This document shows positions 23,191-34,960 of a stretch of 64,000 bases of DNA, in pieces. The position numbers and the translations under genes are program-made. The stretch covers positions 744,001 through 808,000 of the forward strand of contig NW_026570279.1 of the NCBI RefSeq assembly GCF_019649055.1, read 5' to 3'. A model generated the notes under the pieces. That model saw nothing but the letters and a program-made list of their open reading frames with translations. It ran no database searches and was not told where the DNA came from. Positions within the stretch are counted from its first letter, which is position 1. Each line of letters begins with the position of its first letter. Source of the DNA: Paramacrobiotus metropolitanus (Eukaryota; Tardigrada; Eutardigrada; Parachela; Macrobiotidae).

Positions 23191-26100
23191 ACAGGTGAAT
23201 AGTGGACACCGCAGAGATCAGAGCGCAGTGTGTTCTGTATACTTCCGCTTTGCGCTATGCCGAATAGTGAGTACCAAGTAAATACTTCAGTATGCAAGAA
23301 CCAAAAAAACTAGCACTTTGTGGAACGTTTCCTGAAGTTGAGATAACGAGAGACGACCTTTTTCCGTATCTTCTATAAAATTTTCGCTTTTGCATTCTGC
23401 AGAGCACCTTTTTGCATTGTTGTATGTGATTCATATGACGAATGCTATCTCAATATTGCTGTAGGTGATGTGTGTGTGTTCTGTTCTACCAGGCTGATGA
23501 TTTTCCTCATGTCGTAAATCAGTCCGCGCGCGGAACTTTTGGGTGCACACTGTTAAATAGAACAAATGAAAATTGCTTTTTCAGAATACTGAAACCCTTA
23601 GTATGACAGCTGGCGAACAAAGGCTCACGATAGTGAGGAAAGGCTTTATTGTGATAGCAATAAAGTGAGGAACCAAAAACAAAGGCTCGTGCGAGCAGTA
23701 TCGTGAAAGTACATTGAATGATATGCTAGTGAATGCTAATAAACGGCACATCGAGCCAAAGCATGGGAAAAGCCTATGCGGCATACTGGGCAGATCCAAC
23801 ACGAGCGAACGAACGCTGATTGGCCGAGATGTAAAGCTGGGGCGTGGCTCCGCCTACTTCGAGGCCGATGATTGGCCGAGACGTAAGGCTGGGCGGATAG
23901 CTGCCTGAGTCGAGGCCGATCTAGCGCTCGACAGCGAGTGCGACTCGGTGTGAGTCAGCACACCGGAAGCGGGACTGTCGCTGGCTGCCTACTCGTAGGC
24001 TGCCATAGCGACTGGCCCAACATTAGCCATTTGCCGATAATTTTAAGTTTTGTTTTTGTGATAATTTCCGATAGTTTTTGTGATTTTAATGTCACCGATA
24101 AGCACATAAAGACTAGAGGGATGATTCTGAAGAAAAACAAATACTTACAGACTGAAGAGATGATTCTGAATGAAAAGCTGTTTCCTCGTACTTTCCTAAA
24201 ACTGTTATTGATAATTTTAAAAGTTATGTTTTGCCATATCTCGAACCAGATTCTGCGCGCATAAATGGTTATAGCGCCAATGTATATATACGCAAGCAAA
24301 ACAATTTGGTACAGCCTGACTATTCAAAACTGTTTCACCACGAGTAAAACAAATCAGATGTCAGTGGATATAAAGAGTAGGCGCACTAAGTACTAATGCT
24401 GGGACATTTACCTTAATTATCTTTTCAGCAAAAGTGTACTTTTAGCGAAAGAACTCTTATTTATAAACATTTCTGAGTTATGGTGGTTTCTGGGTTATGG
24501 TATTTCTGAGTTATGGTATTATGAACAGCTCTAAGTTTTGGTGCCATTTTGCTGGAAAAATCTGCATATGACAAGCATGATCTTATTCGTGAGCATTTTT
24601 GCCCGTCAAAAATGCTCGCAAGCATTTTCGCCCGGCAAATATGCTCACACCGTGAACCGTGAAGATGTCAGCATTCTTGCCAGCTACACATTTATGGTGT
24701 AAAAATACGAACACAAAATTCTAACCTTGAATTACCAAGAAATACATCTCTGAAGCGTCAGTAGAGTGCCGGTAGAACTGAAAGCTCTAGGTGACCTGGA
24801 AAACATTTCCAGAGTCCGGTTGAATGGAACAAAAGTCAGTAAATTTAAACTGCTACCTTTTTAGATCAGCAAATTCAAAGGTTATTAAAATTTTCACTCC
24901 TACAGAGCTAAAAATGCCATTTAGCAGTAACACAAACGATGCTGCTAGTGGATAGCTTAATTTCAGTAAATCTTTAACAGTTTAAAGCGATCAAAAACAT
25001 GACTTAGGAATAATGACGCTCGCTAAAAGCATTTTGAAGACAGCTGTAAAAAGAAACTGACCATAGTAATCCTTCAAACGGGCTGAACTTTTATTACAGT
25101 CCGAGGACAGTGATTAATTAGCAGATTAGGATAGTGATTACTACGAACAGTCATTAATCAGCATATACGGAAGAATTAATTAGTTTTTTAAGATCAGGAA
25201 ATGCCAAACCGATTGAACTGCTTAAATCGCAAAATTCATATTCCTTATAAACAACACCAGAAAACGGCATCCTCATCGGCAGTGAATTATAAGGCATAAC
25301 TTCGTAATATTAATGATCACAATCAATGCTGAAAGGGCTGCTCACATTGGAAACATTACAAACAACACTACACACAATACACAAAAAAATTATTAGTTAC
25401 ACAAATTATAAAGTATTATCGCTGGCACGGACAGCGACTCAAAGAACAGTTTAGAAAAATAAAAACTGGTTCATAAACAACTCTCGGTCCTAAAAAAAAC
25501 GGGTATTGATTTGGAGACAACGGTCACGGGGGCACGATCACAGGGGTTCGGATCAAAGAGTTATCGAACTGTCACTACTATTACTTTAGTGTAATAAAAA
25601 AGAATAAAAATACTTGCCCAATTGAAAAAAATATCACTAGTACTACACAGAGCTGATTCTTCTCCATCCAATGGTATGTCTCAAGTATTTGTAGGAATAC
25701 ATATATACGAGGTGGCGCTGCTTGTATGAAGAATACGCAGTTCACACAGATAGGATGTTTTTTTTCAAAACTTATTTATCGAAAACCGTATATAGGATGA
25801 GAATGACATCTTCCACTCGAAAAATATTATCAGATTCAGGGCGTTTATCTTTTGCTGGTCTGTTTGCGGTACAGACAAAATACGTAGGAGCATGGAATAC
25901 AGGCAAGATTGATGCAGCCTTGTGGGCTGTGCACGTTTTTTAACGTGTATTGATTCATTTACTTGTATTCTACCTGTATTCCCAAAATATATTCCCCAGA
26001 CTTAATTATTTCGTTTTTATGTTACTGCTTTCTGGAGCAACTTAGCGCATTCCTACGTATTCTGCCTACATTTGCCGCGTATTTCCTGCTGTTCTACAGT

Positions 26101-26315
26101 AGTCAAATACCTTAGACCTAACGCGAGGTTCTCAGTGGTTTGGTTCCTTTGCGGTAACTCATATAACACGGTCATAGCACGACTTTACATCAAACGCACT
26201 TGACGATATATCAAAATGATTTTTCTACATTATAGCGTTAGCAAAAAGTTTATTTTGCTTACAGTAAACTAATTATGAAGTTTTAAAGTCAAAAATTTCA
26301 GGGTGAAATTTACTG
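23191..26315. other. Gene-free AT-rich DNA with small repeats
   Basis: No supported gene. Contents: a 52-bp tandem duplication at 23818-23920 (GATTGGCCGAGA words); a nested hairpin at 24590-24648 with GTGAGCATTTTTGCC facing GGCAAATATGCTCAC; and a short TTTCTGAGTTATGGTAT tandem at about 24470-24525. Open frames here are short and lack recognisable domains. Confidence 0.6.
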
Positions 26316-26532
26316 AGTACTGTACTGACACCCTGCACTCGGAGAAAGTTTTAGCTGTGCAGCCACGCGTACGTTGTACGACTGCGTTCACTGCTCACAT
26401 ACACGGCTTGCAACTGCATGCAGACTGCTGGCTATTGGCTGAACGCAATCGGCTTTAAATCCACCTGTCGACAGTACCGTGCTGCTCATACTGTACAAAA
26501 TTTCTCCAAGTGCAGGGTGTCAGTACAGTACT
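26316..26532. mobile_element. 217-bp MITE with about 38-bp terminal inverted repeats
   Basis: The left end, AGTACTGTACTGACACCCTG onward (26316-26353), is the near-perfect inverse of the right end, finishing CAGGGTGTCAGTACAGTACT (26495-26532). The interior is unique and non-coding. The target-site duplication is not clear, so the superfamily is open. Confidence 0.65.
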
Positions 26533-27530
26533 GTTCATCCAAAAAAAGTTTTGGAAACGCTATTCCGTGCGGACACAGTGTGAAAGCTTATCACACACTG
26601 GAAATTTCAATATCATTGCAATTAAAAATCTAAAGTGCAAAAAACCGATCCAGGGGTGGTGGGGCGGTGCCGCCCCTGAACATTTTCTGCTATAACTCTC
26701 AAAGCTTACACGATACCAAAAAACGGTATGTGTAACAAGCTCAGCAGGTAGTGTTCGATTTAATGACACTTTTTGAGCAATTTTTTGATAACGCTTTAAT
26801 TTGTTGTGAAATTAAGTTTGATTTCTCACGACACGCGTTTAAAGTCTACCTTGTTTTGTTGCGCTATGTTCTGTACAGAAAATCTACAGCTGGAACGCTG
26901 AGCGAAGCAAACGAAAGGACAGAAGGGCTAGAGACTACAGACGCGCACGCCCGGCATGCAAAGACAATAGCCGTCGGTCAACTGAGTTGTCACACCATCC
27001 TGTCACTAACTGCTTCGGCTCAGCATTCCTTTGAAACGGCTGAATACTTCACCTGCGCTAACAATAGCTTTTCGTCAGAATCCCATCCATCGCTCTTGAC
27101 CATAAAAGACCGGATTCATAACCCGGATAGTCTAAAAGCAGCGCTAGCCGCTTTTTCTCTGTTGAGCAGCGCTTCCCCCTTCGGCACTCATAACAGAAAA
27201 TCGTTTTTTAACCTAAAAAATTTTTTTTCATACATGATAGCGCCATATTCTGATAGAGGAGACTTTATTCTTTACAATGAGCTATAAACCCCAAAATGAA
27301 TTTCCACTGGGAACGTCGCGCTAAGCACCTGAATCCACAAAGAACGTGTATCGTATCGGTAGCATAGATATCGGCGCTGAACATAAAGGACCTTCGCTAC
27401 GCTTCGGTCGATTAGCAAAATTTACCTGTGTTGTCGAGTCTTTCAAGCAAAAGGTGAAGAAATATTAGCTTCCGCCGTTCTATTCGTCCAGTGTGGCTGC
27501 ATCGTGTATTTCAAAATAGGGTGTGGCTAT
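26533..27530. other. Gene-free stretch
   Basis: It holds one long open frame (26751-27287) that shows no domain, no codon bias and no flanking gene signals, so I do not call it a gene. At 27385-27410 the words GGACCTTCGCTACGCTTCGG resemble the CTTTGCTACGCTCCGGTCGA word of the satellite spacer, possibly a small relic of it. Confidence 0.45.
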
Positions 27531-28545
27531 TACCTCACACCACCTTTTGGCTATTCTCACCCCCTGTGCACACCTCTTTTGGCTATTCTCACCTCGTTAT
27601 TGCACTTTTTTTCACGATGAGTTGTTCACATCTAAAAGACTTGTCCACAGATTAGAGCCCTGCACGAGCCGGGCCGCTCGGCTTGGCTCACGAGCACTTC
27701 GAGCGAGCAGGCGTCGTTTTGCGAATTTGCGAACGAGCTGAGCAGTAGAAAAAAAATGCGAGCGAGCCGAGCGAGCGGGATGGTCGGGTGCGAGCGATCG
27801 CGAGCCTACAGGCTGACGTTGTGCGAACTGGAGAAGTTTCTAGTACAAAATACACTGACCGACCTGAAAACGGTCTTAAACCACCGTCACCTTCGCGCTT
27901 CGCGCGAAGTGATTTACTAACTTTCCTAGACCGGTTGGGACTCAGTGCTAACTTTTGATATTTTGTACTCGCAGCCAACAAAAACATTATTTGACGGGTT
28001 TATGAATCAGTTGAATGCTTCCTAAGAAAGGTGCATTTTAATTTTCGAGCAATCTATTATATGTATTTATTTCAGGCTAAATTAAGAAAACTACATCCAG
28101 TTGAAAATTAGAGAAATGTATTAGCGAAAAAATGAAAAAGTGTAATAAAACGGACTACCAGTATGGTGATGTAAGTGATTGTCTCTGAACATCCAATTAC
28201 ACTTACTGAGTTTTTGTGTTGGTGAAAAGTTTGGTATAATTATTAAACCGATATCTGCTGTTGTTTCCTGTCAGGCAGAAGAAAACTGCAACAGAAAAAC
28301 TACTTGATAAGAAAACGGAATTTTTCGCAAAACTTTGCGGTACGACAGTGGTTAGCGAGAGACAGACCAAGAACCGAGACTGCCGTTTTGTTCGGCCACC
28401 CGCTAATAAGAAAATTGTTTAAGGAGGTGGGAATAGCAGGTGTCAAAAGGTGGTGGGAATAGTCAAAAGGTGGTGTAAAAATATCTCTGGAAAGGTGGTG
28501 AGAACAGCCAAACGAGGTGCCAGGGTGGTGAGAATAGCCATTTCT
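27531..28545. repeat. Inverted clusters of an approximately 20-bp GGTGGTGAGAATAGCC motif
   Basis: Two to three inverse copies (GGCTATTCTCACC) at 27531-27595 face about four forward copies (GGTGGGAATAG, GGTGGTGAGAACAGCC, GGTGGTGAGAATAGCC) at 28427-28545. About 0.83 kb lies between them. That interior includes a GAGC/GCTC-rich patch at 27653-27805 that starts TAGAGCCCTGCACGAGCC, an end sequence reminiscent of hAT elements. The arrangement suggests a decayed foldback element. No coding frame is supported. Confidence 0.45.
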
Positions 28546-30786
28546 TTCACAAAAATATATAACGTATTTTCTCCTTTGGAGTATAAAAGGAGTAATAAAG
28601 CCATCAACTTTGCCATTGTGCGCACTACTTTTGCTTTCCAATAATTTCTTCAGAATCACAATGTACGTTTGGCCTGTAAAACCTGGTTGCTGCGAACGGT
28701 TTCATTGTTAAAACTAATCCTCGTATGGTGCATGATTAGAGTGCTGAATGGATGACGCTGTGCGATAATGATCAGATTCTGCCAATATTTTTGGTGTACC
28801 TGTACTGGCTGTAAGTCACGCAGGTCACAGGTGCCATTCCGACATCCCTGGTCAGACTTAGCCTATTAGAGGTCAGACTCAGCGCGAGCCGGCGCATCAA
28901 GGTTTGGTACATATTGAGGTAACTGAGCCACTTCGGAAGCCTGACGAGCCAATCTTCACCATTTTTTTCATTTGATTTGCTTCCATAGCTCGTCCAACAA
29001 AAGCAAAATAAAATCAGAGGAAAACTGTGCCAAAGTTATCCGATCAAGTTAAGAAACATTATGTTGTGATCGTAGCTGGAGAACTGCATATGAAGGAGCA
29101 GCAACTAAGTGGAAAATCAGTTGGTCGCGACGAAGCATTTAAAGCTTGCAGTAAATACAGGTATAGGGATAACAGAAGCTCAAATCAAATTTCTACTCAC
29201 AAATTGCAAAATATAGCTCAAGCCGTGCACTGAAATCGCGATGGCCATGGGGTAATTTCATTGTCTTTACTCGGTAATGGAGCTTGCCAGGTGCATTAGA
29301 AAATGCAGCGTAATCCTTGACAACTTGTCCAAAGGCAAATTATGCAATCCGTCCAAACACCACTTTTTCCCACGGAAGTGTGACTGCGGGCGCGGATCCT
29401 GTGCCTGCGCTGCACATAATACCTGCCAAAGAAACGGCTCTTTCTGTTACCGCGCTCCACGATTCCTGTTGTACTCGTATCAATTGTATTACAGCTTGCA
29501 AATCAAACTGCTGCAAAAAAGTTAAGGACAAATGTCGTCCGATTTTTAAATCTCCGACTTTTTTTTCGAACCCAAATCGGCCTGTGGTGCCACGTCGAAA
29601 CAGCACCCTCCCGTACAGTGAGTTGTATGCTAAACGGTTACGGCTCACTGTAAAAAAAGTTCTGTTTCGAAATTTTAACCGTTTGCAGCGTAACCATTTG
29701 CAGCGTTCCGGAAAATCAAAATGCCATACGGTAACCCATAGCACTGTATCGTCAACTCAAGTTGAAAATATTTTTTACACTACGCTGTGAGCGCATTTTC
29801 CTACTACCGCGACCGCCACCACGGCCGCACGGCGTTATTCCAGGTAGTTATGACAGCTACCACGGCAGTACTATGTACGTAAAAGGCATAAGCGCAACAC
29901 GCCTACTTCCGGGGCTACGTCACGACAAGGCAAGCCATCGACGCATCGGCACAATGCTTTATGGCTCCTAAATTCCAGGTTGCTACGTTAGATTTTTTAT
30001 GTTTCTACCGTTTATTAGCTTAGATTTCTTTAGGTTTGCTTAGGATATTTTGAGGTTTTTTTAGTGTGTTTCAGGAAGTTTTTCTTGGTCATCGGAATGT
30101 GGTAAGCAAGAAGTCGTTGAACAATCAGTCGACCAACGAGTTGTCGTTTCAACGATTTGTTGGGTAAGCATGTTGTCGGTCAGCAATAGGTCAGAAAGTT
30201 GTTAGTTAGTAGGGTAGCGTTCAGCAAACTGGCGGTGGGCCAGAAATGGAAAAAAATTCTAAGATTTTTAATGTATGATGTACTACAGAGAGATGTTTTA
30301 AAATGGTCGCGAAGTTTATGAATTGGCCCCCAGTTAGGCTAAATTCATACACAAAGGTCGCGCGATCTAGACCCACCGTTTCGTTGACTTTGTGTGCGGA
30401 CTCGATATTTATTGGAAACGTGCTGAAGACCTTCTTTGCAGTTGTTAATAACAGCGTTTACACTAAAAAACTCAAAATTTTTTTGCTCTTTCTTTAGAGT
30501 TTGTTGTGTGGATTCTGCAGAAAGATAAATCAAAATCAGTGTGCCATAGCAGTCTATGGAGCCTTGATCTGCTTTAATCATGACGCAGTCATTTGTCAAA
30601 CATGCGCATATGGCGACCGCGGGTAGAATATACGACTAACGTTCTTTAGCCAACCCCTCCCCCCCCCCTAACGTTTCGGTCGGTTACCCAGGCCCACTGA
30701 AGTCTGAATTTCGTTTTTGTTCTGCCCGTTGAACATGAACTTTCATTAATTTTTGCAACCATAACGACTACCATCCATTTCCAACT
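28546..30786. other. Gene-free stretch
   Basis: Several short open frames (29027-29233, 29317-29790, 29762-29971) have no recognisable domain, and none is flanked by convincing splice sites. A poly-C run lies at 30659-30668. I see no RNA gene. Confidence 0.5.
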
Positions 30787-31063
30787 ATACTTCGCCTTGC
30801 CCATTATTTCAATCAGTACCGCTTTAGGGATCAATATATTAATCACTTTATCAAATTGAGAGCCTCTGTGGCGGGCGGCTACATGAACAACCACGGCTGA
30901 CTGAAATGCAGTCTATGCATTTCCATTCAGTCTATGCAGCCTACGCAGCTTATCAGTGTGCAATCTAAGGAGTTAAGACCAGCACTGCATCTATGCAGTA
31001 AAAGTGATTAATAAATTGATCCCTAAAGCGGTACTGATTAAAATAATGGGCAAAGCGAAGTAT
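30787..31063. mobile_element. 277-bp foldback element abutting the F-box stop codon
   Basis: The arms at 30787-30847 and 31007-31063 are inverse copies with about three mismatches in 60 (ATACTTCGCCTTGCCCATTA facing TAATGGGCAAAGCGAAGTAT). The 160-bp interior carries GCAGTCTATGCATTTCC-type short repeats and no coding frame. The right arm ends exactly at the stop codon of the minus-strand F-box gene. Confidence 0.7.
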
Positions 31064-34000
31064 TAAAAGCTGCGCTCCGGTATACCAACGAACAGTTCGG
31101 TACATTTGCCAGAAAAACGGATGTTGAAATTTGCCTGCTGAGGATGTCCAAACTCCAAAGAAGAACGCGATTTGAATGAACACCGTCTTACTTTGCACAC
31201 TGCATCATTCCAGGCCCATCCTACTCGTGGAGATGCATTCTTCTGAGCGGCCACCCACGCCAAGACTTCAGACACAGTTTCCCGTTGCGCGTCGCTAACA
31301 ATGGGTAAAGCCAGTTCCAAAACATCCCAGATTGAGCGCTCCAAATCATCATCCACCATCAGTCGAGCAGCTCGAATCCGGCAAGGAAATGCACAATAAA
31401 ATCTGTATGGAGGTGCGTCGACGAACGGGCTCACTGTGCCACCGATCAGCCTTATGGAATCGCACATCAATCCCCGAAAGATAGCAACGAAACCCCGGAT
31501 ATTAACATCATAAATATTGTAGGATACCGAATTGCTCACAATATAGCCATTACTGAGATGTAGCCCACAGTCATCCTCTTCATGCAGCGCAAGAAGGATG
31601 TTAATAGGAAGAATCCAGTGGAAACCCACCAGCGAAACCTCTTTTAACCGGATCCCTGGGTTATTCTCCGCAACATAGCGCATCATGTTCACTATACTGT
31701 GCAGCATTTCGTAATCAATTTCGTTCCACCAATCCACCACAATGAGACGCTGTGTTGTTGACCGCAGATATTTAAAGAGGGGCGCCGTCAGCCGATATTC
31801 TCGTCGTGCAGCATTTCTGATGTTTTTAACACCTGCGATGACAATCGTCGTCGTTAGCAGAGGACAACCCAGAATCTGATTCCACGTTGAACAGACAGCG
31901 CGCAGCGTGGTCTGCGTCATCGTGTCCAGTTGGGAGAACACGTCAAGCCATAACTCGGGCGGCAGCACACGGAATGCATCTGTCTCTTCGGCAATTCCGC
32001 ATAACAGCTTGGAGAGGCCGATCAGACGAGAAAAGCATTCCATCAACTGTTGACGGAACTGCCAATTTGCTTCCTGCAAATTAAAATGAAAAACAAAAGA
32101 ATGGAAATCGCCAGTCGCTCTACAATAAAAAAAATCGGTAAGGGACTTAAAGAAGCGCTCAACCACTGGTCTGTGATACAGCGCTTCGTTGCGTTAACTT
32201 ATGCGTTAAACCAAAAAAAAGGAATTAATCCACCCATGAAGTAGCCCCGCTACTATGGGCAGTTAACCAATCAACCATTTGCCTGTTTAAACGACTGCCC
32301 ACAGAGCAATTGACCTTCCCAGTGTTAAATAAGAATGTACGCTCTACACTAGAACTTCGCCACATAATAACACGGCTTTCGGAAAAGCAGGAAAACATGA
32401 TACATAGAGTCAAATACTTTTCCACCGCTAACACTTTAGAGCTCTGATTGTTTTCTACCCTAGGGTGTGGGCCCGCAGCGGATTAAAATCCTTCCGACCC
32501 CATCCCTTGTAACAAAAAAGTTACAAAAAGTCCAACCATCCCGGTATAACATACGAAACTGATGGAACCGTGCCTGTATCTTATAGAGAGGTTTTACTGT
32601 ATATTATGGCCGAATCGCCAAGTGGTGCGTGGGTAGATAAAACCGCAGAGCAAACTGAAAAAACAAATTTCACCCTCTAACTCAGCATGCTCCAAAGGGT
32701 CCCACATGCATTTTGTAATAATTAATATAAAATATCTGCCCTGAGACCATCCCTCGGATGGCGGTACCGGTACAGGCATGAGTTCAAGGTGACCTTGAAA
32801 GACCCTTTCAAAAATGATGCGTGGAGCAGTTACAGTAATTCAAACACAGATCAGCGTAACAAAAAAGCAAATTATTTCAAATAAAATAAAAAAAGTTTCA
32901 ATGTGTCATTTTCTACAAATGCTCTAAAATAAAAAATTTACTGGATCAGCTCCACAAATTGTTAACAAATCGCCATTGTCAAAGATCAACAATTTATCAC
33001 CCTCAGTTAATTATTAATACACTGATGGGAAAGTGCTAAATCGATGGGATTTACAGATTCTTCATACATTTGGCTCTCCTGACCGAAAGCTGAAGTACGG
33101 CAGTAGTGTCCAATGTAAACCGCACTAACTTTGCCTAACTAATGCCAGATTCACAGTGCACCTAAATTTACTGCTAATAGGGTTCCGCGTGGCGCGTGTT
33201 CCAAAAGAGTCGCATACTGAACCCATTTTAATTTCAAAATACCTGTCGTTAGACCATTGCACAGATTCCGGTACTGGACATGTGTATAAACTAACTTTGA
33301 GTGACCAGTTAAAACAATGCTTTGCGTATCAATGCTCTAAGGCGCGATTCAAGTATTACGTAACGCTAAGGGGTGGGGGGTGGTCATGGGTTTTTGTTAC
33401 GCCCTGTTACATGGGGTAGGGGGTCCAAAACTTTTTGTTACGTGCGGGCCGACACCCCATAAAAAAACGAAAAAAATTAATATATTTTAATTGAAATTTA
33501 ATAGGGGGGTGGTCGGGCTCTCTGTTACGTATGCAGTTAGGGGGTCGAAAATTTTGTTATGCGGTGTTACAAGGGGTGGGGGGTGGTACAAAATCACGAA
33601 AAATCGCGTTACGTAATACTTGAATCGCGCCTAAACTACTCAAACACTGTGGTAAAAACCAACTGAACTTAATTTGATTTGACAAACACCAACAAAAGTC
33701 AGCTACCACATTTTAGCAGACGCACCGCTGTAAATAAAAGGCAAAAAAAGAAAGATTTCCTGGACTGCTTTCAAAAATCGCAAAATACCAATGAAAACTG
33801 AAAAATAAAAAATACTGGTGCAGTCAGTTTCAACCAAATTCGCATCGTTTTAAGTAGAGTGACCGCGAGAGCTCACTTATTTTGTCTCACAAAAAGTGAA
33901 ACCGGTATTATAAAAGTTTCCTGATAAGAGCAGCTAATCGCAGCTAAGTGCCTACGTAGAGCGTGACTTTAAACACACACAAAAACCAAACTTTAAAAAA

Positions 34001-34789
34001 TAAAAATAAATTAACAAAAGTTGCTATCCAGGGAATCGACTGTAAACCACGAGAGCATCGAGGCGAAGCCGACGAAGATTATCAAAGTATTACCGGAAAA
34101 TCGGGATCATGGTCTCCATCCGTGGGCGGTCCCCCAACTCGCTTCAGAAAATACAAACACTCGTTTCTGAACTCCACAAACGTAACATAATTCACGGCGC
34201 AGTTAGAATGCAGCACTGTGCGTAACTCGTCGACAGGCATCGAGGCAAATTCATCGGGTAACTTGACGCTGCGCTTAACAAACGTCCACTTCCCAACGCG
34301 CCGGGCGGCGAAACGTAGATCTTCCGGCATAATGTTCGAACGTGTTGCTGCCCAACGCGCCTTCGGGATGGGTAAGCGAATGCGCTCAACCGGAACGATA
34401 TCCAAACGAGTCGCATTGTTGCCCCAACGGACAACGGCGACATGAAACTCTGTGTACCGTTTAGTAGCAGCACTACGAGGCGGCATGACCATCTCGGCAG
34501 GAAACCATGTCCAAGGACCGGAGAGACTCTCGCGCATCAACACTTCCACAATGGGGCAGGGCAGCTGCGATGCGGCCCACGCATCAGCCACAATATCACT
34601 GGATAAGGCACGTCGAAAGTCAGAAAGAAAGACGCTGCTGCCGAAAGGGAAGAAACGGCGTCGTCCGGTAGGACAGAATAAATCAACGAAGAACCCGTTG
34701 TCAGCTGTATCCACCACTCGTCCATAGCGAACGACGCCATCTGTCACCACGACGTCGACACTGTTGCCTCGGTGAATTCCGTTAGACAT
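31063..34789 (-). CDS. F-box protein, two exons, tardigrade-like lineage-specific family
   Basis: Exon 1 is 34789-34094 (232 codons from ATG) and exon 2 is 32073-31063 (stop at 31065-31063), 568 residues in all. The intron of about 2 kb has donor CCG|GTAATA and acceptor TTTTCATTTTAATTTGCAG|GAA; both are phase 0, joining ...DPDFP to EANWQFRQQL.... Exon 1 encodes a basic region of unknown fold (SVDVVVTDGVVRYGRVVDTA, GPWTWFPAEMV). The F-box sits at about residues 268-305 (RVLPPELWLDVFSQLDTMT, RAVCSTWNQIL). F-box proteins recruit substrates to SCF (Skp1-Cul1) ubiquitin ligases. The rest of exon 2 may be a degenerate leucine-rich fold. The overall plan matches, from memory, a large tardigrade family. 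The C-terminus ends flush with a foldback element, so the last 20-30 residues may be altered. The intron contains a MITE (33341-33631). Confidence 0.8.
32074..33340 (-). other. Intron of the F-box gene, left part
   Basis: AT-rich intronic DNA. No gene or convincing repeat seen apart from short palindromic words. The acceptor with its T-rich tract lies at 32074-32095. Confidence 0.6.
33341..33631. mobile_element. PIF/Harbinger-like MITE, 291 bp, inside the F-box intron
   Basis: Perfect 26-bp terminal inverted repeats start GGCGCGATTCAAGTATTACG (33341-33366) and end in the exact inverse (33606-33631). A TAA occurs directly on both sides (33338-33340 and 33632-33634), fitting the 3-bp TWA target duplication of the PIF/Harbinger superfamily. 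The interior is G-rich on this strand with GTTACG words and has no coding capacity. The perfect ends suggest recent insertion. Confidence 0.8.
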
Positions 34790-34944
34790 GGCTGTTAAAT
34801 AATGAATAATGAGAACAAATCAACAAATCAATAAAGGCAGCGCAGAAGGAACTTCGAATACAGCAGCGGGATCTGAGCTGGCTTATTTCGTCACGTCTTC
34901 AACTGTTACATACAGGCATACAGGTGAACGCTCTGCAGCCCCGG

Positions 34945-34960
34945 GCGTTTTTAAAAGCAC
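34945..34960 (-). promoter_or_regulatory. Possible TATA element of the F-box gene
   Basis: On the minus strand the word CTTTTAAAAACG lies about 160 bases upstream of the ATG at 34789, the only TATA-like word at a plausible distance. No initiator or mapped start is available, so this is a guess from position. Confidence 0.25.

Noticed and set aside
26751-27287. 178-codon plus-strand frame
   Set aside because: No domain, mixed low-complexity composition, no splice or promoter context and no neighbour supporting it.
29027-29971. Short frames hinting at a DNA-binding or RGG protein
   Set aside because: The resemblance is only compositional; no motif of fixed spacing, and frames are interrupted.
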